30,641 bases of DNA, from positions 1-30,641 of the forward strand of contig CAZRQF010000006.1 of the NCBI GenBank assembly GCA_964602275.1, given 5' to 3'. The notes under the pieces were generated by a model. That model was not told where the DNA came from, did not search any database, and saw only the letters and a program-made list of their open reading frames with translations. The first letter of the stretch is position 1. The number at the start of each line of letters is the position of its first letter. Made by a program: the position numbers and the translations under genes. This document shows positions 16,600 to 23,767 of this stretch, piece after piece. The stretch is from RGIG6291 sp964602275 (GTDB taxonomy: Bacteria; Bacillota; Clostridia; TANB77; UBA1234).

Positions 16600-16687
16600 T
16601 TGCCTCACCTCTTTCTGATTTAATATTACAAAATAATCTAAAAAAAGTTTAAAAAGTTATGCAAAAACATCATTTATACGCACAAAA

Positions 16688-16724
16688 TGTGCCAAATTTC
16701 TTTTTCGCATTGAAATTTGGCACA
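16688..16724 (-). terminator. hairpin after the Cys-rich small protein gene
   Basis: A perfect 13-base-pair inverted repeat (arms TGTGCCAAATTTC and GAAATTTGGCACA) lies 17 bases after the stop of the 46-residue ORF on the minus strand. The T tract that follows is short (TTTT then GTG), so termination may be leaky and could feed agrB. Confidence 0.7.
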
Positions 16725-16740
16725 TTCATGTTAAGTACAA

Positions 16741-16881
16741 TTATCTATCTATGAATAATAGAATAAAAATTAAAATAAAGAAAAGGAATTTACTATTGCA
16801 GCAGCAATTATTACTAGAATTTTGGCAGCTACAACCACTCACATCATTATTACAACCACAACTTCTTAAATCATCATTCAT
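16741..16881 (-). CDS. Cys-rich single-helix mini-protein
   Basis: A 46-residue ORF too short for most gene callers. It begins MNDDLRSCGCNNDVSGCSC, has seven cysteines in the first 28 residues including a CCC run, and ends in one hydrophobic helix FLFFILIFILLFID. The ribosome binding site AAGGAGG is a perfect match eight to nine bases before the ATG at 16881, and a strong hairpin follows the stop, so it looks like a real transcribed unit. Small Cys-rich or Gly-rich proteins with this C-terminal helix are frequent in spore formers and some are spore-associated, but I cannot name the family. It is divergent from the U32 peptidase gene. Confidence 0.72.
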   Translation of the reverse strand: MNDDLRSCGCNNDVSGCSCQNSSNNCCCNSKFLFFILIFILLFIDR

Positions 16882-16985
16882 AACAAAAAGCCTCCTTTTT
16901 AAATTCTACTTTATAGTATGCAAAAGCCTAGATTTATGTTACAATATGTAGAAGATTTAAAACAAGAAAAGTTAGGTGAAATATT

Positions 16986-19301
16986 ATGAATTCAAATGTA
17001 GAATTGCTTGCACCAGCAGGCACATATGAAGCGTTTATCGCTGCTGTTGAAAACGGTGCTGATGCAATATACTTAGGCGGAAAATTATTTAACGCTCGAG
17101 CAAATGCTTCAAACTTTGACATTAGTGAACTTGCTGAAATGGTAAAATACGCCCACTTAAGAAATGTAAAAATCTATGTCACTATGAACACACTATTATC
17201 AGACCGTGAGCTTGTAGAAGCACTAGATTTTGCATACGACATATATAAAATTGGTATTGATGGTGTTATAGTTCAAGATTTAGGACTTGCAAAATTACTT
17301 CACGAATATGTTCCGAACTTACCACTACACGCTAGCACTCAAATGACAATATATAATTTAGATGGCGTTAAAGAATTAGAAAAACTAGGCTTTACTCGTG
17401 TTGTTTTAGCTCGTGAATTATCACTTGAAGAAATTAAATATATTTGTGACAATACATCTCTTGAAATAGAAGTATTTGTCCATGGTGCTTTATGCGTATC
17501 ATATTCTGGTCAATGTTTAATGAGCAGTATGATTGGCGACAGAAGTGGCAACCGTGGTAAATGTGCTCAGCCTTGTAGATTACCATATAAATTATTTGAA
17601 GAAGACAAAGAAATTGCTTCTGGTTATCTACTAAGTCCAAAAGATTTATCAACTATTGAATTACTAAAAGAAATGCCTAATATAAAATCACTAAAAATAG
17701 AAGGCAGAATGAAATCACCAGAATATGTTGCAACAGTTGTAAAGACATATAGAAAATATTTAGATATTGCTCTTTCTTCTTCTAACTTTAATGTTCAAAA
17801 AGAAGACAAAGAAAATTTAAAACAAATATTTAACCGTGGCGGTTTTACTACTGCATACTTAAAAAACAAACAAGGCAAAGATATGATGTGCTACGAAAAA
17901 CCAAAAAACTGGGGCGTTTATGTTGGAAAAGTTACCGCATATGATGGCAAAAAATATATAACTTTGAATGATACCTCAAATATACATATAGGCGATGGAA
18001 TTGAAATTTGGAATAATTCTTTAGAAAGTCCTTCAACAATAGTAAGTGAAATTATTGGAAATAAAATTGGCAGAATTAGCGGAAATATAAAACCTGGTAA
18101 CCTTGTATATAAAACTTTAGACAAGCAATTAAACAAAGAGGCAAAAGAAAGTTACTCACGAGGTTTTAAAAAACATACTGACATAAATTTAGAAATAAAG
18201 ATTAGTAGCCTAACTTATATTTTAGTTAAAATAAATGATTTTATTTATACCTCAGAAGTTATACCAGAGATTGCCACAAACAGTGCAATAACCAAAGAAA
18301 CAATTATTAATCAATTTAGCAAAACTGGAAACACACCATTTAATGTAGCTAATATAAATGTAGAACTTTCCGAAAATATATTTTTACCAATAAGCGTTAT
18401 AAACAAGCTTCGTCGTGATGCATTAGAAGCTTATCAAAACTATCTATTAAAAGATACTGAAAAAGAAATTAAAAAAGTACCACTTTCTCCTCTGCCACAC
18501 TTTGAAAATACAATTAACAAATTAGAAGTATCAGTATTTTTTAGAAAACTATCAGAGGAACATTTGCAAATAAAAAATGTAGATAACTTTTACTTTACTT
18601 TAAAAGATGCAGCTAAGCATATTGATATTTTAGAAAAATTTGATGGAAAAAAATATGTTGTACTGCCTACAATTACAAAAAATAATTATGTTTCACTTTT
18701 GAAAAACAATGTTCAAAAGCTTTCTAAAATCGTTGATGGTTTTGTTGTATCAAACCTTGGTCAACTAGCATTCTTCGATGGTATAAAAACAGATTTAAGA
18801 GCAAACTACACATTTAATATTTTTAATTCATACACAATAAATTTACTAAAAAAATATAACTTCTCTGCGGTTACTCTATCGCCTGAACTTTCAATGAAAC
18901 AAATAAATTCATTAAACAGTTCGAATATAAAAACAGAATATATTGTATATGGTAAAACATGCGTAATGACATCTGAATATTGCCCCGTAGGAAGCATAAA
19001 AGGCGGACTAACAAATACTTCAAAATGTAGTATGCCTTGCACAAAGAATAAAAAATATTATTTACAAGATAGAATGAATATAAAATTTGAAGTTGTACCA
19101 GATAACATCGAATGTCAATCTACAATCTACAACAATAAAATAACTTCAGTTTCCGCAAAAGATTTAAATGTTTCGTCTATTAGAATTGATATATCTGATG
19201 AAAGCGTTTTAGAAATTAACAATATCATATCTACGCATAAATCTGGAAACAAACTTCAAGGTAGTGAATATACAAACGGTCACTTTAATAGACCTGTATA
19301 A
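16986..19301 (+). CDS. U32-family peptidase / RlhA-like protein, long form
   Basis: A 771-residue protein of the long U32 type. The N-terminal half has VELLAPAGTYEAFIAAVENG, then the U32 signature region HGALCVSYSGQCLMSSM with GNRGKCAQPCR, whose cysteines are typical. The C-terminal half contains a collagenase-like DUF3656 type segment and a second cysteine cluster (YGKTCVMTSEYCPVG and CSMPC). E. coli RlhA of this family is required for 23S rRNA C2501 hydroxylation; others were described as collagenases, so the substrate here is open. The ATG at 16986 has AGGTGA upstream. It is a single-gene unit ending at the terminator at 19425. Its 771 codons include no in-frame CGG. Confidence 0.87.
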   Translation: MNSNVELLAPAGTYEAFIAAVENGADAIYLGGKLFNARANASNFDISELAEMVKYAHLRNVKIYVTMNTLLSDRELVEALDFAYDIYKIGIDGVIVQDLGLAKLLHEYVPNLPLHASTQMTIYNLDGVKELEKLGFTRVVLARELSLEEIKYICDNTSLEIEVFVHGALCVSYSGQCLMSSMIGDRSGNRGKCAQPCRLPYKLFEEDKEIASGYLLSPKDLSTIELLKEMPNIKSLKIEGRMKSPEYVATVVKTYRKYLDIALSSSNFNVQKEDKENLKQIFNRGGFTTAYLKNKQGKDMMCYEKPKNWGVYVGKVTAYDGKKYITLNDTSNIHIGDGIEIWNNSLESPSTIVSEIIGNKIGRISGNIKPGNLVYKTLDKQLNKEAKESYSRGFKKHTDINLEIKISSLTYILVKINDFIYTSEVIPEIATNSAITKETIINQFSKTGNTPFNVANINVELSENIFLPISVINKLRRDALEAYQNYLLKDTEKEIKKVPLSPLPHFENTINKLEVSVFFRKLSEEHLQIKNVDNFYFTLKDAAKHIDILEKFDGKKYVVLPTITKNNYVSLLKNNVQKLSKIVDGFVVSNLGQLAFFDGIKTDLRANYTFNIFNSYTINLLKKYNFSAVTLSPELSMKQINSLNSSNIKTEYIVYGKTCVMTSEYCPVGSIKGGLTNTSKCSMPCTKNKKYYLQDRMNIKFEVVPDNIECQSTIYNNKITSVSAKDLNVSSIRIDISDESVLEINNIISTHKSGNKLQGSEYTNGHFNRPV

Positions 19302-19355
19302 TATTTTCCACCTGTTTTCAAAATATTATCAAAACTTAATAGTATTTTAAAATTC

Positions 19356-19377
19356 GGGTCGTCGAAGACGCCGACCC
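19356..19377. repeat. GC-rich palindrome in the gap before gerKA
   Basis: The arms GGGTCG and CGACCC close a short hairpin with further C-G and G-C pairs inside, followed by CCTACA. It is strikingly GC-rich for this gap and looks like the small dispersed palindromic elements seen between genes in gut Firmicutes. Only one copy is present here. Confidence 0.45.
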
Positions 19378-19424
19378 CTACAATTGTATGAAGAAACTAC
19401 TTTTTAACTTTGTCAACATTCTTT

Positions 19425-19459
19425 GCACTTTAGCAAATTGCTAAGGTGCTTTTATTTTT
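19425..19459 (+). terminator. terminator of the U32 peptidase gene
   Basis: The arms GCACTTTAGCA and TGCTAAGGTGC pair with one wobble and are followed by TTTTATTTTT. It separates the U32 gene from the germination operon. The gap 19302-19519 otherwise holds only the palindrome above; a sporulation-type promoter must lie after 19460 but I cannot assign its boxes. Confidence 0.85.
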
Positions 19460-19519
19460 GCATATTTTTAAATTTTTTCGGAAAATCTATCTTATATAAC
19501 TTAATTTAGGAGTAACATT

Positions 19520-21113
19520 ATGAAAAACTTATTTAAATTTATTCCCCCAAAAACAAAAAAAGAATTTTATATAAAAAAAGATAAAAACACAAATTCTCAA
19601 ATTTATGATAAAAACAGCACTATTGCAAGTTCAATAAAAGATAACTTAAAAATATTAAAAAACTTAACTCATTATCAAAATAATAGTGACCTTGAAATAA
19701 GAGAATTTGAAACTAAAATTAACTCTCGTGTTTACCAGTCCGCAATAATATTTTACGATGGCTTAGTTGACTCTGAAATAATTGATGGATATATTTTAAA
19801 ACCATTAATGGCAAACAAAGATATAGAAGACTTTAACAACCTAAAAGATAGCATATTAAAAAACATCTTAACACAAAACCAAACTGATACAATAAACACA
19901 TATAGCAAAATTCTCTCTTCGATTTTAGCTGGCAATTGTGTTTTGTTAGTAGATAGTTTAGAAATTGCCATTACTTGTGACACAAAAAGCTTACCGCAAC
20001 GCTCAATTTCAAAATCAGAAAACGAAATGTCGACCAGAGGACCTGCCGAAAGCTTTGTTGAAAATTTGCGCCAAGATACTGGATTAATTAGAAAATATGT
20101 AAAAGATGAAAACTTAATTTTTGAAGATATTGAAGTTGGCATAAAAGGTAAAAACATTTGCAGTGTAGCTTACATTTCAACAATTGCAAATGATTCATTA
20201 GTTGAAGAAGTGAAAAAGCGTATAAGTAGCATTGAAATAGATTATTTATTAGACACCGGGCAATTAGAACAACTAATCGAAGACGATACTTTCATCTCTT
20301 CCCCGCTCATATTAACAACAGAACGCCCCGATAAAGTTGCAACACATCTTTTTGAAGGAAGAGTTGCAATACTTGTTTCAGGTAGCCCAAATGCACTCAT
20401 CGTACCAGCTACACTAACCGATTTTATGCACACAACAGAAGACTTATACACAAGATATCCCTATTCTCTTTTTGTAAGATTTTTTAGAATACCAGCTATG
20501 TTTTTAGCAACACTACTTCCTGGACTATATATAGCAATAGTTTTATTTCATCATGAAATGATACCAACTGCACTACTTTTCTCAATTGCATCTGCTCGAG
20601 AAAAAGTACCATTTCCACTACTCTTAGAACTTTTAATAATGGAGCTAGCATTTGAAATTATACGAGAGGCAAGCCTTAGAACCCCAACACCAATGGGAGC
20701 AACATTAGGAATTGTAGGAACGCTTATACTTCGGACAAGCTATTGTTTCTGCAAGTGTTGTAAGTCCAATTTTAATTATCATAGTTGCATTAACTGGCAT
20801 AAGTTCATTTGCAGTTGCAAACTTTTCACTAAATTATACATTTAGAATATTAAGGTTTATGTATATATTTTTAGGAGCTTTTGCAGGCTTTTTAGGCATA
20901 TCTGTTGGAATATTTGTACATCTTTGCGTAATATCCACTACAACATCATTTGGGGTTCCATATTTAAGCCCATTTATACCTGCATCTAAAAATTTATTTT
21001 CAAGCGACTTAATTGATTTACCAATATGGAAACAAGAACTCAGACCGAATTTTTTAAAACCTAAAACTTTAAAAAGGCAACCAAAAATTTCAAGAAAATG
21101 GACAAAGAATTAA
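19520..21113 (+). CDS. gerKA: spore germinant receptor A subunit (GerA/SpoVAF family), +1 shift at CGG
   Basis: The A subunit of a nutrient germinant receptor in the spore inner membrane. The N-terminal hydrophilic region carries DSLEIAITCDTKSLPQRSI and VENLRQDTGLIRKYVKDENL. The family core GRVAILVSGSPNALIVPAT and the membrane part with REKVPFPLLLELLIMELAFE and TPTPMGATLGIVGTLIL follow. Codon 405 is CGG (20732-20734). In the zero frame a false tail ends at 20845; skipping the C gives GQAIVSASVVSPILIIIVAL, the expected next segment, and continues to 21113. The reconstructed product has 530 residues, normal for the family. The ATG at 19520 has TTTAGGAGT upstream. gerKB starts 14 bases later. 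The receptor symbol follows family only. Confidence 0.9.
20729..20735 (+). other. +1 recoding site in gerKA (CTT CGG A)
   Basis: Zero frame: ATA CTT CGG ACA. With the C skipped: ATA CTT GGA CAA, that is Ile-Leu-Gly-Gln. The Gly-Gln pair is the conserved continuation of GerA-family membrane helices. The heptamer is identical to that in gerKB. Confidence 0.85.
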
Positions 21114-21127
21114 AAAGGAGCTAAACT

Positions 21128-22229
21128 ATGAAAAATATTCGTTTGACTACTTTTGAAGTAGTTTCTACATTATCAATTATTGGACTTCGGACCTGTTCTA
21201 CTCTCTTATCCACAAAATGCCGCAAAAGAATTTGGTAGTGGAGCCGTGCTTCATTATCTATATGTAGCAATTCTCGTTTCATTTTTTTACTTTATCTTTT
21301 ATAAGCTTTATAAAGGGTTTGAAGGGAAAAACATTTTTGATATAACCAATTTCTTAGGTGGAAAAACATTAGAAAATATATTCGGATTTTTTATTGCAAC
21401 ATATCTTATAATATTATCTATAACAACAATACATGAATTTGGTCAAGACATAAAAAACATGATGTTCACAAGCTCACTAGTAAGTGAAATAAATCTACTT
21501 TTAATATTTGGCATTGCACTTGGCATGTATACCGGCATTAGAGGATTATTTAGAACCGGAAGCGTAATATTTCCGCTATTAGTAACAGGAGTAATTTTAT
21601 TATTCTTAGCACTATATTCTAAAATAGACCTTACCAACTTAACACCAATATTTGGAACAGGATATAATCAACTATTTTTAAAAGGCTCGCTTAGCATAGG
21701 AATATTTAATTCACTAATTATACTATTTTTCGTTGCACCTAGCTTAAACAACTTAAAAAAAACAGGAATTTACTCAATACTTTTTAGTTCGGCAACTAAC
21801 TTTTTAATACTTTTCTTGCTTTTTAGCGTTTTTCCTTACGAATCATTAAGACAAAACTCTTTTGCAATATTTGAGCTAACTAGAATGATTGGATTTGGTA
21901 GATTTTTTCAACGCTTAGAATCAATATTTACACTTCTTTGGATAATTGTTGCCTGCATTTTTTTAGGTGTTGCACTAAGATTTGCCGTCGAAATTTATAT
22001 GCGAGTTTTTAATTTTAAATATATAAATAGACTTATTCCTTGCGTTTCTATATTAGTCTTAAATTACAGCATATTAATACCAGACTATGCAACTGCAGTT
22101 ATCATAAGAAAAGTATTATACAACATCGTATCGCCAATATTATTTTTTATATGTCCGCTACTAATATTACTTTTAGCAAAATTAAAATTCTCTGGAGGAA
22201 AAAATGAAGCAATCATTGATAAAAGTTAG
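21128..22229 (+). CDS. gerKB: spore germinant receptor B subunit (spore permease family), +1 shift at CGG
   Basis: The B subunit, an APC-superfamily-like integral membrane protein with about ten helices that probably binds the germinant. The ATG at 21128 follows AAAGGAGCTAAACT. Codons 1-20 read MKNIRLTTFEVVSTLSIIGL, and codon 21 is CGG (21188-21190); the zero frame stops soon after. Skipping the C gives GPVLLSYPQNAAKEFGSGAV and an open frame to 22229, with later family segments KGFEGKNIFDITNFLGGKTL and IHEFGQDIKNMMFT. The reconstructed protein has 366 residues, the usual size. A TTG at 21180 in the downstream frame could start only a version lacking helix 1. The end overlaps gerKC by 26 bases. 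Confidence 0.9.
21185..21191 (+). other. +1 recoding site in gerKB (CTT CGG A)
   Basis: Zero frame: GGA CTT CGG ACC. With the C skipped: GGA CTT GGA CCT, giving Gly-Leu-Gly-Pro inside the first membrane helix, as in this permease family. The wider 11-base string GGACTTCGGAC closely resembles the gerKA site ATACTTCGGAC. Confidence 0.87.
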
Positions 22230-23527
22230 TTTATATACACTAATCATAATACTATTATTTTCTACTTTGACTGGTTGTTACAACAGTAAAGAATTAGACG
22301 ATTTAGCATATGTGATAGGAATAGCAATAGACAAAGGCGAAGAAAAAAATTTTATGTTTACACTCCAAATTGCAGTTCCAGTAAAAATAGCAAGCGAAGG
22401 CAGTGAACCACGGCAAAGATTCTTCTACTTTAATAACTATAGAGGCAGATTCTCTAAGTAGTGCAATATCTTACGCAAGCACAAGAACAAGTAAAGAAAT
22501 GAAACTTTCTCACAATAAAATAATAGTATTTTCGGAAGAAATAGCAAAAACAGAACTTGTAAACTGCGTAAATGCATTTATATCAAGTCAAGAAATACGC
22601 CCTAGAACTTCTGTTGTTGTATGTCCAGATAAAGCTAGAACATTTTTAGAAAGTACCTTTCCTGTACTTGAAACAAATCCTGCAAGATATTATGACTTGT
22701 TACTTGCATCTGCCGAATACACCGGATATACAACAAAATCAGAATTAATAGATTTTTATCTAGATAGTAAATCTGACTATATAAATCCTACCGCAATACA
22801 TGGAAACATCACAACATATCAAGACCCAAAAGGTCCTTCCGACCCTAATCCACCAAACGCTGCTAATACCGAAAAAGAAACCGAAGAAAACAAAGATAAC
22901 TCAAAAATTACTGATAATAGTCAAAGTACAAAAACTACTGAAACTGGCAAAAATAGCTCAGATAAAAGTTCAAGTGATGAGCAAAATGAAGAAAACTTAA
23001 CACCAGAACTATACGGCGTAGCAGTATTTGCAAACGATACTATGGTTGGTACACTAACTAACTATGAAGTTTTAGCTCATTCAATAATGACAAACTCATT
23101 AAAAATCGTGAATTTCGATATAGATACAACAACCATTTCTATTTCTCAAAGAAAAAGTCCAAAAATCAAAGTAACCTTAAAAGACACCACACCAAACATA
23201 GATATAGAAGTTTCACTAGATGCTAAGCTTTTATATAGTGGCGACGATGTAGACTATACAAAATATGATAACAAAAATAAATTAATAAAAAAAATAGAAA
23301 ACGAATTTAAAGAAATAATAAACCTATATCTTGAAAAAACTGCAAGAGAATTTAAAAGCGACATAGTTGGATTTGGCAAAATACTAAAATCACAGTATTT
23401 AACCATAGACGAATTAGAAAAAGTAAAATGGCTAGACATTTACCAAAATAGCAAATTCACATTAAAAGTTAATGTTTTATTAGATACTGCACAAATTTTC
23501 TCTTCTTCTGAAAAATCAAATGAATAA
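22204..23527 (+). CDS. gerKC: spore germinant receptor C subunit lipoprotein (GerAC family), +1 shift at CGG
   Basis: The C subunit, a lipoprotein on the outer face of the spore inner membrane. The signal sequence ends in the lipobox LTGC with Cys25, followed by the family start YNSKELDDLAYVIGIAIDKG. Codon 70 is CGG (22411-22413); the zero frame ends at 22461. Skipping the C gives SEPGKDSSTLITIEADSLSS and the normal domain, including MKLSHNKIIVFSEEIAKTEL and a C-terminal GerAC domain with IENEFKEIINLYLEKTAREF. The reconstructed product has 440 residues. A polar Asn/Thr/Lys/Ser-rich stretch of about 50 residues near residues 215-265 is longer than usual. GGAGGAAAA precedes the ATG at 22204. 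Confidence 0.9.
22408..22414 (+). other. +1 recoding site in gerKC (CCA CGG C)
   Basis: Zero frame: GAA CCA CGG CAA. With the C skipped: GAA CCA GGC AAA, giving Glu-Pro-Gly-Lys. The codon before CGG and the base after it differ from the gerKA and gerKB sites; only CGG and the resulting GGN glycine codon are shared. Confidence 0.85.
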
Positions 23528-23541
23528 AAGGAGTCTAAAAA

Positions 23542-23703
23542 ATGCTTTCCATTAATATCATAATCTTTATGCTAACTATACTTTCCATTTTATATGTTAT
23601 TCCATATGCAAATTGGGAATTTCAAAACTCAAATAAAGCAGGAGCTATATTTATATATTTTTTTGCTATAACTTCTATTATTGCAAGTATTATAAACATC
23701 TAG
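23542..23703 (+). CDS. small two-helix membrane protein, possible germinant receptor D subunit
   Basis: A 53-residue ORF 14 bases after gerKC, with AAAAGGAGT before the ATG at 23542. It consists of two hydrophobic helices (SINIIIFMLTILSILYVIPY and AIFIYFFAITSIIASII) joined by a short polar loop NWEFQNSNKAG. Two-helix D subunits of similar layout are encoded beside germinant receptor operons in Bacillus and Clostridium and adjust receptor activity. Position, size and topology fit; sequence similarity could not be checked. It is the last gene before a bidirectional terminator. Confidence 0.75.
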   Translation: MLSINIIIFMLTILSILYVIPYANWEFQNSNKAGAIFIYFFAITSIIASIINI

Positions 23704-23713
23704 TTCACGCTAC

Positions 23714-23758
23714 AAAAAAACTGCGTAAAAGTTTTAAGAAAACCTTTACGCAGTTTTT
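23714..23758. terminator. bidirectional terminator between the gerK operon and rnr
   Basis: The arms AAAACTGCGTAAA and TTTACGCAGTTTT form a long hairpin with A and T runs on both sides. It lies between two convergent units and can end both. Confidence 0.92.
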
Positions 23759-23767
23759 ATATATCTA

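Noticed and set aside
21180..22229. A TTG-initiated gerKB beginning at 21180
   Set aside because: It would lack most of the first membrane helix and has no clear ribosome binding site, whereas the ATG at 21128 has a good one and the family N-terminus.
9231..23527. The four broken genes as simple pseudogenes or sequencing errors
   Set aside because: Decay or base-calling errors would fall at random places or in long A/T runs. Each gene has exactly one break, all at CGG, all in the +1 sense, with intact reading frames and family motifs on both sides.
9231..23527. CGG reassigned to another amino acid as a normal three-base codon
   Set aside because: A sense reassignment would keep the frame; reading on after CGG gives a non-family tail and an early stop in all four genes.
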